A stretch of DNA of 64,000 nucleotides from Tuctoria greenei (taxonomy: Eukaryota > Streptophyta > Magnoliopsida > Poales > Poaceae), in assembly GCA_036927565.1 (NCBI GenBank), contig JAYESD010000009.1, forward strand, positions 27,061,601 through 27,125,600. Reading direction: 5' to 3'. Within the stretch, counting starts at the first letter, position 1, and each line of letters begins with the position of its first letter. This document shows, piece after piece, positions 21,381 to 33,472 of this stretch. The notes under the pieces are model-generated. The model ran no database searches. It was not told the DNA's origin and saw only the letters and a list, made by a program, of their open reading frames with translations. The position numbers were made by a program, and so were the translations under genes.

Positions 21381-22305
21381 TAGAAAGGTTACTTCTCGCT
21401 CATCCTCCTCCATATCCTCTCATGATGAATTTGATAGTGCTAGTCAAAATGAACACATGTTTAAGGATATAAGTAAGAGCTCTTTGCGTAGAATGAAATT
21501 GCTCTCGGATGAAATTTTTTAGAAGGAGGAGCTCATACATAGGCAAGAGGACATGCTTATCCATGAAAAGGAGAGATGTCAAGAGATCATTGAGCTCCTT
21601 GAGCTTGAGAGAGAGAAGAGCAAGGCATTAGAGCATGAACTTGCTCTAAGCAAGAAAACATTCTCAAGTCTTGAGGAGACAACCATTGGGCTCAATGACG
21701 AACTTGGCAACTTGTCAAAAGTTAAGAAGATCCTTGAAACTCAAGTTGAGTCTCTCAAGACTAATGTAGCCTCTTCCTCCAAAATCTCACCCTCCTAAAA
21801 GGTTGCATCCGAAACAATCTCCACTTGCAAATGTTCTAACTTGATTCTTAAATTAAAGGATGAGCTTAAGTTGACTCAAGACAAAAAAGCACCTAAGGGT
21901 GGCATTTTTGACAAAGAGAAGGTGGTGTATGCACGAAGTGCATACACCAACACAATATCTCCCTATGTCAAAGATGGTCTTGGTTATACTAGAGGCGGAA
22001 AGCAAAATGCTAAAACCTCCAAGTATGGCAAAGACTTGATTGTCTTTGTCAAGGGAAGCACATCCTCAACTAAAATTGGGAAGAACATTTCAACTAGCAA
22101 CAATATGCCTAAAACTGAACCATATCCTCTCTTTCATGATTTTGATGCATCTTATGTTCTAATGAGGAACAAGTATGGCAAAGTCTTTGCTAAATATGTT
22201 GGTCCACTCCGCAAGAGCCCCAAGCCTTGCGTGTGGGTGCCCAAGTGCCTCACTACTAACGTCAAAGGACCCAACTCCGCTTGGGTACCTAAAAGGAAGG
22301 CATAA
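21381..22305 (+). pseudogene. Element A gag, 3' part
   Basis: Continuation of the gag cut by B. It encodes the acidic/Ser-rich stretch, a coiled coil (HRQEDMLIHEKERCQEII onward, 21530-21770), then the conserved C-terminal block DASYVLMRNKYGKVFAKYVG and AWVPKRKA with stop at 22303. In-frame TAG at 21520-21522 (before KEELIHRQED) and TAA at 21796 interrupt it; both can come from Gln codons. Element C has the same block uninterrupted. Confidence 0.85.
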
Positions 22306-22318
22306 TCTTGTTTTGTAG

Positions 22319-25300
22319 GCATACTCCTCCGGTGGATCGAAATGGGTGCTCGATAGTGGATGCACCAACCACATGACCGGAGAGAGAAGGATGTTCGTGG
22401 AGTATGAAGAAAATGATGATCCAAGTGAAGGGATCTTCTTCGGAGACAATAGACAAGGGAAAATCCTTGGCTCCGTTAAAATTGCTATTTCTCCCCAACA
22501 TACTCTTTCTCACGTTTTGCATGTTGATTCTTTAGACTATAACCTCTTGTCCGTATCACAACTATGTGACAAAGGTTATAATTGTGTTTTTACTAATGAG
22601 GGTGTGACCGTCCTTAGAAGAAGTGATGACTCAATCACTTTTAAGGGTGTGCTCAAAGGAAAGCTTTATCTTGTGGATTTTACCACGGATAAAGCCCAAC
22701 TTGACACATGCTTAATGGCGAAAACCAACATGGGATGGCTTTGGCATAAGAGGCTAGCCCATGTTGGGATGCAGAATTTACAAAAGCTTTTTAAGGGCGA
22801 GCACATCTATGGTTGAAGAATGTTGTGCTTGAAAAAGATAGGTCATGTAGTGCTTGCCAAGCGGGGAAGCAAGTAGGAGCTCAACACCCGTCCAAGAATA
22901 TCATGACGACGACAAGGCCTCTGGAACTGCTACACATGGACCTTTTCGGGCCTATAACCTACATTAGCATTGGCGGTAACAAATATGGTCTTGTTATTGT
23001 CGATGATTTTTCTCGTTTCACTTGGGTATTTTTCTTGCATGATAAGGGTGAGACTCACAGTGTCCTCAAGAGGTTCTTGAGGAGAGCTCAAAATGAGTTC
23101 ACCTCAAGAATCAAGGCTATAAGAAGCGACAATGGCACCGAGTTCAAGAACACTCAAGTGGAAGAGTTCTTGAATGAGGAGGGCATCAAGCATGAATTTT
23201 CAGCCCCCTACTGCCCTCAACAAAATGGGGTGGCGGAACGAAAGAATAGGACAATCATCGAGATGTCAAGGATGATGCTTGATGAGTACAAGACATCAGA
23301 CTGGTTTTGGGCGGAGGCGGTTAACACTGCTTGCCACGCCGTCAACCGATTGTACCTCCACCGCCTCCTCAAGAAAACCCCCTACGAGCTTCTAGTTGGT
23401 AAGAAACCCAATGTCTCTTACTTTCGTGTCTTTGGGAGCAAATGCTATATTCTCAACAAGAAGCCTAGTACTTCGAAGTTTGCTTCAAAGTCCGATGAAG
23501 GTTTCTTACTTGGTTATGATTCAAACACCCACGCCTACCGTGTCTTCAACAAATCCTCCGGGATTGTTGAAATAGCACGCGATGTGGCGTTTGATGAAAC
23601 TAATGGCTCCCAAGTGGAGCAAGTTGATCAAAGTGTGTTAGATCAAGAAGACTCTCCACAAAAAGCTCTTAGGAGGATGGCACTTGGAGATATTCGTCCA
23701 CAAGAACAACCTCAAAACTCAAGTGATCAACCACAAGATGATGCAAGTCATCCCCCACGTGACCAAGTTGAAGATGGACAAGTGGCACCTCAAAATGATC
23801 AAGAAGACGAAAGTCAAGAGGGAAGCATACATCAAGGGGGAGACCAAGAAGAAGAAGAGGATGATGGTGACTCAAGAGTTGAACCTCCACATCCTCGTGT
23901 GCATCAAAGTGTTCAACGGGATCACTCCGTTGACAACATCCTAGGAGACATTACAAAAGGGGTAACCACTCATTCTCGTGCTGCTAACTTTTGTGAACAT
24001 TACTCCATTGTCTCTTCTTTGGAGCCTCATAAGGTTGAAGACACATTGAGAGAACCGGATTGGGTGGTGGCCATGCAATAGGAACTCAACAACTTTGAGA
24101 GGAACAAAGTTTGGGAGCTTGTCAAGCGTCCACAAGCAAATGTTGTGGGCACCAAGTGGGTGTTCCGCAACAAGCAAGATGAGCATGGCGTGGTGACAAG
24201 GAACAAGGCACGACTTGTGGCCAAGGGGTACTCACAAGTCGAAGGTTTGGATTTTGATGAAACCATTGCTCCCGTAGCTAGGCTAGAGTCCATTCATATA
24301 TTACTTGCCTTTGCTACTCACCATGATTTTAAGCTCTATCAAATGGATGTCAAGAGTGCAATCCTAAATGGTCCAATCAAGGAGGAAGTCTATGTGGAGC
24401 AACCGCTGAGTTTTGAAGACCAAGACTTCCCTAACCATGTCTTCAAATTACGTAAGGCTCTCTATGGCCTCAAACAAGTTCCTAGAGCTTGGTATGAGTG
24501 CCTTAGAGACTTTTTTATTCAAAATGTTTTTAAGATAGGAAAAGCTAACTATACTCTCTTTACAAAGCACTTTAATGATGATCTCTTTGTGTGCCAAATA
24601 TTTGTCGATGACATCATATTTGGTTTCTACTAACAAAGTGTTTTCTGATGAGTTTTCTAAGATAATGACAGAGGGATTTGAGATGTCCATGATGGGGGAG
24701 TTGAAGTTCTTTTTAGGTTTCCAAGTCAAGCAACTCAAAGAAGGCACGTTCATAAGTCAAACAAAGTACACTCAAGATATATTAAATAAGTTTGATATGG
24801 ACAAGGCCAAACCCATCAAGACTCCAATGGCGACTAATGGACATCTATACCTCAACGAAGATGTTCCAAGTGTGGACCAAAAGGTATATCATTCTATGAT
24901 TGATTCTTTGTTATATATTTGTGCATCTGGACCCGATATTATGCTTAGTGTGTGTATGTGTGCACGTTTTCAAGCTGCACCTAAGGTGTGTCATTTGACC
25001 GCCGTTAAGAGAATTCTTAGATATTTAGTTCACACACCTAGCCTAGGACTTTGCTACCCCAAATGATCCAAGTTTAACCTTATTGGCTATCTGATGCGGA
25101 TTATGCGGGGTGCAAAGTTGATAGGAAGAGCACATCTGGGACATGTCAATTCTTGGATAGATCCTTAGTGTCTTGGTCCTCCAAGAAACAAAACTCCATT
25201 GCTCCACAGCCGAAGCAGAGTATGTCGCAACCGGAAGTTGTTGTGCGCAACTTCTTTGGATGCGACAAACTCTAAGGGATTATGGTATAAAGTTGCGCCA

Positions 25301-25550
25301 TATTCCACTCCTATGTGACAATGAGAGTGCCATCAAAATAGCCCATAAACCAGTTGAGCATTCGAGGACAAAGCACATCGATATTAGGCATCACTTCTTG
25401 AGAGATCATTCCTTGAAGGGGGATATAGCGATTTCCCATGTAAGAACCGAGAACCAACTAGCTGATATATTCACCAAGCCCCTAGATGAGAAGCGTTTTT
25501 GTGAGCTTAGGAGTGAGCTCAATATCTTAGATTCTCGAAATGTGGCTTGA
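22319..25550 (+). pseudogene. pol: Element A pol (PR-IN-RT-RNase H), frameshifted
   Basis: Opens right after an in-frame TAG at 22316-22318 in TTGTTTTGTAG, an acceptor-like site. Protease WVLDSGCTNHMTGERRMF; a 1-nt loss at about 22813 shifts frame. Integrase HMDLFGP, RSDNGTEFKN, QQNGVAERKNR. TAG at 24079 in MQ-stop-ELNNF. RT QMDVKSAILNG and QIFVDDII (Phe for Tyr in the YVDD box); a 1-nt insertion near 24628 shifts frame again. TGA at 25064 and further shifts near 25090 and 25200, then RNase H end NESAIKIAHKPVEHSRTKHI and LADIFTKPLDEKRF to a stop at 25548. Sequence is much closer to element C's pol than to B's. Inactive. Confidence 0.9.
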
Positions 25551-26432
25551 AACATGCACATCTATGTTTACTTTGCACCTTATTCAAAAGAACGTATGTG
25601 TTTGAAAAATTCATCTCTATCTCGATTTTCTCCAAAATATTTGAAAAACTATTGAATTTGTGAGTTATGGTCATAGTTGGATTGTTGATTGCTTACTGAA
25701 CATATTCATAAAGTTTTGTTGTGGTAATATGTCCAAAGGATCAACTATAGTGGCTAAAACTCAAATATATATATTTTTTAGCCTTTTAGAACCGGACTAG
25801 TCCGCCCTATGGCCAGACAAGTCCGGATCCAGTCTGGTTCGGGTCTGGTCCGCAGACCGGACTAGTCCGACCTCTACACCGGACTAGCCCAGCCCCTAGA
25901 GACTTAAACCCCCCAGGAGGCAGTCCGACCCCTCCTCTCCCTCACACTTGTCTCTTTCTCTTCCTCACGCTCGAAAACCTCCCCTTTTGGGCGATTTTCA
26001 ATTTCCTCCACCAAAAACCTTCCAATCCGTGCATTGGACCCTTTGGAGGCGTGGGAGACCTTTCCCAATCATTCCCGACACGATCAATCCCCAATCTTGT
26101 CGATCTGTCAAGATTTGAAGAGGTATTCCTCTCTTTTCAAAAACTTTCCTCATTCTTGATTCATAGAGTTTTTGATAGGTGCCTCTTCATTAAAGTTGTT
26201 CCTAGTATCCTTGTGATCCTATCCTAGGAGTACTGCGACTTGATTCAACGATTTCTCGAAAAACCGTTAGGGTTAGGGTTTATCCTGTGCAACTCGGACT
26301 AGTCCGCCCCTGGGGCGGACAAGTCCGGTTTATACAGGACAAACTCTAACTTGGGCTGGTTCTCGTGATTTCTTTCACACTATTCCACTTTTTTGACCTC
26401 CTATCTTATGCCTTCCTCCCATTTCAGCAGCA
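25551..26432 (+). other. Pol-env spacer of A, with palindromes and an intron-like env leader
   Basis: Holds CGGACTAGTCCG-type copies at 25789-25885 and 26296-26330 and a pyrimidine-rich leader (25930-26000). The sequence GAG|GTATTC at 26121 and CATTTCAG at 26420-26427 could be donor and acceptor of a 305-nt intron ending five bases before the env ATG. TTAGGGTTAGGGTTTA at about 26268 is telo-box-like. No coding evidence. Confidence 0.55.
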
Positions 26433-28258
26433 ATGGCAGCTCCTCGCCGATCCGCTTCTCCCCCCACTGACCCCGAGTGGGAGGCTGAGCAGCTTCGCCT
26501 TGGTGAGGAACGGCCCAGGCAGAGGTTGAGGCTGCTAAGAAGCACCTCGAGCAGCGAGAGAGAGGAAAAGTAGTCAAGCAACTGCAAGCTCTCGCAGCAT
26601 CTAAGGCCGCAGCTACGACCTACAATGAGGATGAGGCATTGGCTCGTGTCATGGAGGAGTCCCGCAAGGAGCTCTGAAAGAAGAAGCGAGAGGAGCGAGA
26701 AGCACACAACTCTCGGGCTGCCACAACACAAGTTTCTAAGCGGAAGAGGCTAGTGACAACGGGAGAGAAGGAAAGGGCTAAGGAGCAAGCCCAAGAAGAA
26801 GTTGCCGAACGTCGGATCGAGAGAGATCCAAAGAAAGGCAAGGCCCCGGCTCCTGTAGAGCCCAAGAAAAAGAAGCCCTCTGTAAAGGTTCTGGCTAAGA
26901 AGGCCAAGGGCGTGATCATAAAGGAGAAGGTGCAGGCCAAATCCATTGGCCCCTTGGAGGTACACACTCCTAAAAGGAACCCTAATCGGCAGTGTGAGTT
27001 AGCTGCAAATGTCTTCCATGGGAAAGGAGCGGGCAGGGCAAGGAAATTGAGCACTGAAAGAGTCTACAAGTATGAAAGGAGCACCGCCGACCCGAGGTTT
27101 GGGTGTGACTTTCATTGTGAATACTATCGTCTGGTCTGCCAGACGATGAAGAAGCCCATGATTGAAGCTCAATGGGTTGACTGGGACTATATGGCCCAAA
27201 AGTAGCACTCTACTTTTGATGGAGTCATTGAGGCTGCTGAGCGTCATGATCTCAAGGATATAATGGGATTCAAGTATAACTGGAATGTTGAGGTCATCCT
27301 GCAATTCTACTCTACCATCTACTTCACCACTCAAGGTGATAGACGGATCATTTGGATGACTCATGGGGAGCAGTACTCAGTCACCTTTGTGGAGTTTGCC
27401 AAGATTCTCGGACTTGAGGCTCATTTGGATCATGATATCATTATTTAAAACCTCAAGGCCGTAGATAGAGATCAGATGGACTACATGTACCCCATCCATG
27501 TGTCCTATGAGCCAGGGCTTGCTCGCAACATCAAAGCTTTCTATAGCATCCTGAACCGGGTTCTAAGGAGGACCATAGCACCCAAGGATGGTGATGCAGG
27601 GGTGATCCAAGGCAGCCTAAGGGACCTGCTCCTTCTTATTGATGGTGATGAGAAGTTCAATCTCGTCGAATACATCTTCGACGACATCTTAAACATCTCG
27701 CACACCCCTAACCGTGCATGTGGGTATGCACCCTACATCATGTGTCTCATCGAGAAGGTGTCTGTCTTGGCCTTTGTCAAGGATGTGACTCATCGCCCGC
27801 TTCATCCACAGACGCCACCTTCTGTGCCGCCTCCTCCGCGCCGAAAGAATGCGGAGCCTCCCTCTCATCTGGGGATGCTAGCACCTCGCCCCATGGCACC
27901 TCCATCTCCGCCTCCGCCTCAGTCGATGAGCGCTTTCTTCAAATGCTTCAAGGCCGTCTTTACCTCCTGCCAGAAGCAAGAAGTCCGCAATCAGAGGGCA
28001 CACAAGCGTCAAGAGAAGTACCTCAAGGCCATGTGCGACAAGCTTGAGGTCCCCATTTCACCTCCGGAGGAGAGAGATGGCGAGATCACTCCGTTCCCCG
28101 ACTTCACCGCCGACGAGCTCGCCCAGTTCCATGAGGACAGGAGCTCTTCCCGGGCGGCTCCCTCGGCACGGGTCTCCGACGATGACGACGAAGACTATGA
28201 GGATCCGGAGGCCTCGGAGAGTGATGAGGCGGCGGACGACGAGGATGACGATGACTAG
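26433..28258 (+). pseudogene. Element A env-like (third) gene
   Basis: ATG at 26433 (MAAPRRSASPPTDPEWEAE). A frameshift near 26515 moves the gene to the frame read from 26520 to 28258. In-frame stops: TGA 26676, TAG 27203, TAA 27446. Conserved globular domain shared with element C: DPRFGCDFHCEYYRLV, WMTHGEQYSVTFVEF, LNRVLRRTIAPKDGDAGVIQ, NRACGYAPYIMCLIEKV. The tail is Pro-rich, then basic, then strongly acidic (Asp/Glu) up to the stop. No signal peptide. Function unknown; called env-like by position in the SIRE lineage. Confidence 0.8.
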
Positions 28259-28695
28259 TTGATAGGTCTCGTTGTTCCCCTCTTCTTTTCCTTTTTGGTG
28301 TCTTGATGCCGAAGGGGGAGAGTTAGAGGGGGTGTTGGTGTTAGAGGGGGTAGCACTTTATTTTGTTGGATCCTTGGACATGTTGCACTTATTAATGTAA
28401 TATTTATGTCATTTGAATGTTTAAATTTGTGCAAGACTATGTTATGGTTGTTTAATATCAATATGATGCTTTGAATGTCTATCTTTTGATCATATTCATA
28501 TTTAATATGTCTTGTCACAAATGTTGAGCACAACACGTAGGCACCCCAACATAACGCGTGTGTGTATGAAGGACTTCCTCAATCTTCTTTTTATGATGCA
28601 TTCATTGAGGGGAGTCACTCATACACCAGCACATTATGAAAACCAAAGATTATACTCTTATATGTTGAAGACTTAATGTGTTGTCATCAATCACC

Positions 28696-28708
28696 AAAAA
28701 GAGGGAGA
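28696..28708 (+). promoter_or_regulatory. Polypurine tract of A
   Basis: AAAAAGAGGGAGA just before the 3' LTR; differs from B and C by one G-to-A change. Confidence 0.9.
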
Positions 28709-28709
28709 T

Positions 28710-30308
28710 TGAAAGTGCATCTAGGATCCCCGTGGGTTTTGGATGATTGATGACAACAATTAAGTAACTAATGAGCTCAGTGATCTTAAGCACAGGTGTG
28801 GACTCAAGTGGAATCACATACCCTTAAAAAGGAAAAGGATGAAAACGGCGGTATCGACTCGAAAAGAAGAAACCAGAGTTTCTAGCGTGTCGAGTCTAGA
28901 CTAGCCATATATGAATGAGGATGTGTGCGTAAAGTGCATTGAGATCAAGTTAGGAGCTCAAAGCGGTTTATAGATCAAAACCTATTGAGAGAAGAGTGTT
29001 AGAGTGGTCTGGCAGGAGAGGCCGGACTAGTCCATGCTGGTGGCCGGACTAGTTAGCTCCTGGCCAGACTAGTCCGTTTTCAGGCGGACCAGAAGGGTCT
29101 GACAGACTTCGGACTAGTCCGTAGTGGGACAGACTAGTCCGGGGTAGTCATGAAGTTTTATTCCATTTTAGTCCGGACCAAGAGGTCCTGACTGAGATCG
29201 GACTAGTCCGCCCTGGTTGCCGGACTAGTCCGGATTGGTGAGAGTTAGGTGCTTCAGCGACTAAGTCTGGGAGGCCAGACTAGTCCGCCCTGGGGGCTGG
29301 ACTAGTCCGTGGTCTCCAGACTAGTCTGTTTTCACACGGAACAAAAGGTTCTGTGTGAGATCGAACTAGTCCAGTTTGGACCGAACTACTCCGTTATGAA
29401 GTGACCATTTGAATTTGAGTTTTGGCGGGTAGCGTGACGATTGCCGCACAATGTGGCATTTGTCAGGGACTTCAGTGGTTCCAAAGGCCAGACTAGTCCG
29501 CCCATCTGCTGAGGTCAGCAGTAGGGGCCTAGAACCTCTATAAATAGAGGATCCCCGGATTCATTTGAATAACTTTGAAACCCTAGCGCCGCCACAGCAA
29601 ACTTTGAGCCTTCAAAAGCCTCTTTCTTGCCTACCTTCCCTCTAAAACTAATTCTTAAGTGGATTAGGGTTTGGTGAGGTGAAGAAGAGGAAGAACACCG
29701 CTCTAGGCTCTCGGTTTGATCTCTTGCACTTGTTGAATCTTTGTGATATGTGGCTTGAGTTGTTCTTTGTGATTTGTGATCATATTTGTGGTGGGAGGCT
29801 CTGATTGTGAGAAGCCCCAACGAATCTTGTATTCACGCTTGTGATAGTGTAGAACCAAGTTAGGCCCTTGTGGTAAACTTGGTGAGGGAAGGGTGGTTGA
29901 ACCCGGTCCTTCGTGGAATCCTCAATGGGGACGTAGATCCTTGTGTGGGATCGAACCTCGGGATAAAATCCTTGTGTCCCTTGCGTATGTCACTTTCCTT
30001 TATCGCATGTTGCTTCTAGGGTTAGCTTTATTATCTTTCACTCGTCGTCTTCATTTCGCTGTGATCCTTAGCTTCATACTTGCTATATAACTTGTTAAGG
30101 TTCACTGAATCATCCTAACACTTTTGGCATCACAAAAATCCAACTAAAACTTGTTAGAAACCCTTTTTAGGTTTTCCCTGCAGGTGGACCAGACTAGTAC
30201 ACCCCTAGACCGGACTAGTCCGCCCCCTACGTACTGATTTCGTTTTATTGAGTCATTTCAGGTCGATTAGCCTATTCACCCCCCCCCCCCCCCTCTAGGC
30301 AACTTTCA
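28710..30308 (+). repeat. Element A 3' LTR (1599 bp)
   Basis: Matches 6155-7774 with many substitutions and some indels, including loss of the GTCCCAAAACCC-region stretch near 29150 and an extra palindrome pair near 29285. TATA box at 29538-29547. A run of about 14 C at 30284 has expanded relative to six in the 5' LTR. Confidence 0.93.
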
Positions 30309-30313
30309 GTCTT

Positions 30314-31540
30314 CCTTCCGTTGCGCCTGCTAGTCGTGTTGGCTCCACTTTTACTACTTCATCCACCTTGTCGTTTGCTTAGTGGCACCATCATTTGGGT
30401 CATCTGTGTAGCTCTCGTCTACCAGTCTTAGTCCGTAGTGGTCTTTTAGGATCAGTTTTAGGTTCTGAGTCTTTAGCTCAGTGTTAGGGTTCTCGATTAG
30501 GGAAGCAGATTTAGCTCATTATCATTATAGTAATTAAGTGTCTGAGTGTCTATTTGATCTTGTTCATTCAGATGTATGGGGTCCTGCTCCTTTTGTTTCT
30601 AAAGGAGGTCATCAATATTACATCTTTTGACTTTTCTCGCCACACATGGATTTACTTTATGAATCATCATAGTGAGCCCTTGTCTATATATAAAACTTTT
30701 CAGCTATGATCCGCACTCATTTTGACACGTCTATTCGTATTTTTCATGCTGATTCTACTGGCAAGTATCTTTCTGATGCTCTTCATCAAGTTCTTTCTGA
30801 ACAAGGCACTCTTGCTCAGTTTTCTTGTCCTGATGCTCATGCACAGAATGGTGTGGCCGAACGTAAACATCGACATCTTCTTGAGACTGCTCGTACTCTT
30901 CTGCTTGCTTCCTCTGTTCCCCTTCACTTTTGGGCTTCTTTTTCTACTGCCACTTACCTGATTAACATTCAGCCTTCGCCTGCTCTTCAGGGTGAGATTC
31001 CTTTTTGGCATCTTACTAGCAAGACGCCTGACTATACCAGCCTTCGTCTTTTTTTGTTGTGCGTGCTATGTGTTGCTTGCACCTCGTGAGCGCACTAAGC
31101 TCACTGCTCAGTCAGTCGAGTCTGTTGGTCGACGTATGAGGATCTCATGGGATGTTGTCTTTGATGAGACGCGTCCTTTCAATCCTCCTTCTTCGGATAC
31201 TCCTCCTGTATCTTTGGTCAATCCGATTTTGTTCATATTCCTTCCAGATACCCCAGTTGCTAGTGTACCTCGTTCACACTCGGTGCCACGTCCCATGGTG
31301 TCTTCTTTGAAGTCTTCTTTTATGGTCCCTAACTATACTATGAAGCCTCCCGTGACAGAGATCTACACTCGACGAGTTGTGTCTTCTTCTGGTGAGCCAT
31401 CAACTCTAGTTGAATCATCTTCGTCTGATGACCCATCTTCTCCTGAGGCACTATCTTCTCCTAAAGAATCATCTTTTTCTGATGATTCTTCTCCTTCTAG
31501 TTTATTGTTACCGTTCTTTCTGAGCCGTCTATGTAGCGTG
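30314..31540 (+). pseudogene. Element D integrase and connection region
   Basis: Resumes the pre-integrase domain (WHHHLGHLCSSRLP at about 30381) with many stops. Integrase core: FHADSTGKYLSDALHQ (30730) and the D-D-E glutamate region AQNGVAERKHRHLLE (30841), then PLHFWASFSTATYLIN. After a frameshift near 31040 the region shows VFDETRPFNPP and a long Ser/Pro linker before RT. The second active-site Asp can be seen but the first lies in a broken stretch near 30570. Confidence 0.85.
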
Positions 31541-32566
31541 AAGCTGTTGCTCATCCGGAATGGCAGCATGCGATGGCCGAGGAGATTGCTGCTCTTGAGT
31601 GTACTGACATGTGGGATCTTGTGCCCTATCCCCCACATGTTCACCCTATCACCTGCAAGTGGGTCTATAAGGTTAAGACTCGCTCTGATGGTTCTCTTGA
31701 GCGTTATAAGGCTCGACTAGTTGCTCGTGGCTTTCAGCAAGAACACGGTCATGATTGTGATGAGACATTTGCTCCTATCACTTTCTTGGGATTGAGGTTT
31801 CTTCTACTTCAGAAGGAATTTATATGTCTCAAGAGAAGTACATCCAGGATCTTCTTGATCGGGCTTCTCTTACTGATCACCGCATTGTCGAGACTCCCAT
31901 GGAGCTCAACGTTCACCTTCAAGCTACTGATGGTGCGCCTCTTGATGATCCAACTCATTATTGTCATATTGTAGGAAGTCTAGTATATCTCGGTGTCACT
32001 CGTCCAGATATCTAGTATTCTGTTCACATTCTGAGTCAATTTATTTCGGCTCCCACCTAGGTCCACTATAGTCTTTTGCTTTGTGTCTTGCGTTATCTTT
32101 GTGGACTATTTCTAGACGCTTGTTCTTTTCACGCTCTAGCTCTTTACAGCTGAAAGCTTATTCTGATGCTACTTGGGCTAGTGATTCCTCCGATCGTCAA
32201 TCTCTTTCTGCTTATTGTGTTTTTTTTGTTCTCTCATTGCTCGGAAGACTAAGAAGCAGTTAGCAGTTTCTCGTTCGAGTGCAGAGGCTGTGTTGCGTGC
32301 TATGGCTCTTGTGACTGCAGAGGTTATTTGGTTACGAAGGTTTCTTGAGGATTTTGGTGTTTTTGTTTCTATGCCAACTTCTCTTTTGTCTGACAGTACA
32401 GGTGCTATCAGTATTGCTCATGACCCTGTTAAGCATGAGCTTACCAATCATATTGATGTTGATGCTTCTTATACATGAACACAAGTACGTGATGGTGTTG
32501 TTGATCTTCAGTATGTGCCTTCGGAGCTTCAGTTGGCTGATTTCTTCACGAAGACACAAACCTGAG
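31541..32566 (+). pseudogene. Element D reverse transcriptase (internally deleted) and RNase H
   Basis: RT start HAMAEEIAALECTDMWDLVP and KWVYKVKTRSDGSLERYKAR up to CDETFAPI (about 31775), then an abrupt jump to FLGIEV-like sequence and YMSQEKYIQDLLDRASL (31824). The segment between, which includes the catalytic YVDD box, is missing. RNase H: LKAYSDATWASDSSDRQS, SRSSAEAVLRAMA, SDSTGAISIAHDPVKH, then LADFFTK near 32535, with several stops. Not functional. Confidence 0.88.
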
Positions 32567-32614
32567 CTCAGCATTGTTTTTACCTCTCCAAACTCGGTGT
32601 TCGTGATTCACCAT

Positions 32615-32759
32615 AAGTTTGGGGGGGGGGTGTTAGAGATATGAGTGTTTTGTATTTTTTCCATTGTCCGAGAGGTTATCTGCATATTTGTAATCTCCCG
32701 TACCTCTATATATTGTGGCTCTTGACCCTCATAATAATATACAAGCATTATCCATAACA
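32615..32759 (+). repeat. Element D polypurine tract and 3' LTR (129 bp)
   Basis: AAGTTTGGGGGGGGGG (32615-32630), then the LTR from TGTTAGAG (32631) to CATAACA (32759). Contains CTCTATATATTG as a possible TATA or polyadenylation region. Followed by CAAAC, near-match to the left flank CTAAC. Confidence 0.85.
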
Positions 32760-32809
32760 CAAACTACTTCCTAATCATAATAGTATGTTTATCTTTGAAT
32801 CTATACGCC

Positions 32810-33380
32810 TGTAACCTGCATTCTTTTTTGAATTCAGCTTTCCACGTGATCAGACTGGGGCTCTTGTGATCAAATATGATCTTGTTTCTTTGTTTCCAAA
32901 TGGTCCAAGAAGCAATAATAATTATCTCCCAGTAGAAGGGGAGATTTTACGACTGGCAAGCCTCCAAAATCATTTCAAAGAACAGCAGTTGTAGGTTCCA
33001 GGATATGCCAATCCAATTCCAGCAGGCCTTACTAAAGTTACACTTGAAGAACAAATGCATGGTCGTTTCCTCCTGGAGTTCATGATAAAGAAAACACAAG
33101 TGTAGTCATTGATTTCCACTTTGAACTGCGTCCTTCTTAATAAGTTCCTCGTGTTTATTCTATCCATGTATAACAGCCAGGAGAAGACCTTTAGCTTATT
33201 CGAACATTGGCAACTCCATAACATCTTGAATGGTCTCGGAGGGCTGAGCGTTTTATATGGTAGCTCATAATATTTTTTAGAGGAGTAGGAGGAGTTCCAG
33301 ATATATGTCCAATGGTCATGTTCGTGGCTCTGGATCCTTAGATTCTGAATGTGGTCTGCAAGATATTGGAGCTCCACAAA
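32810..33380 (-). pseudogene. LINE reverse-transcriptase zinc-binding (zf-RVT) remnant
   Basis: Read on the minus strand, 33377-32970 is open and shows the zf-RVT pattern found at the C-terminus of plant LINE ORF2 and related RTs: WTYIWNSSYSSKKYYELPY, then PFKMLWSCQCSNKLKVFSWLLYMDRINTRNLL, then YTCVFF in place of the usual Cys pair. A frameshift follows, and ETTMHLFFKC- and KACWNWIGI-like sequence continues towards 32900. No poly-A tail or RT core nearby, so a truncated relic. Confidence 0.7.
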
Positions 33381-33472
33381 AGCTTCCTCTTGTAATGGAA
33401 GATGAAAGCAGCTTTCTAACTGAGACTTATGGAGAGTGTAAGTTAATAATTTAATATATTTTGCATATGTTG

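Larger units (their letters stand above)
6155..30308 (+). mobile_element. Element A: SIRE-lineage Ty1/copia retrotransposon (host of element B)
   Basis: LTRs at 6155-7774 and 28710-30308 begin TGAAAGTGCATCTAGG and end CAACTTTCA. Flanks ATCTT and GTCTT are a target duplication with one change. An initiator-Met primer site and an AAAAAGAGGGAGA polypurine tract are present. Internal order is gag, pol (PR-IN-RT-RH), then a third env-like gene, which marks the SIRE/Maximus lineage. Without B it is about 11.9 kb. It is inserted in the pre-integrase region of D, and itself received B in gag. It carries frameshifts in gag, pol and env and several stops, so it is not autonomous. Its LTRs differ by substitutions and by indels of tens of bases, older than B and C. 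Confidence 0.93.
2228..32759 (+). mobile_element. Element D: old short-LTR Ty1/copia retrotransposon, multiply interrupted
   Basis: Outermost element of the left nest. The right LTR is 129 bp (32631-32759) and begins TGTTAGAGATATGAG; the same 14 bases open the left LTR at 2228. Flanks CTAAC (2223-2227) and CAAAC (32760-32764) look like a target duplication with one change. Domain order is gag, protease, integrase, RT, RNase H, so it is Ty1/copia. Removing element A and one copy of its duplication makes the pre-integrase frame resume at 30314. The RT core including the YVDD motif is deleted near 31790, and many stops are present, four of them TGG-to-TGA (Trp) changes. It is a dead relic and the oldest insertion of this nest. 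Confidence 0.85.

Noticed and set aside
26265..26283. Telomere repeat
   Set aside because: Only two TTAGGG-like units; better read as a telo-box in the env leader.
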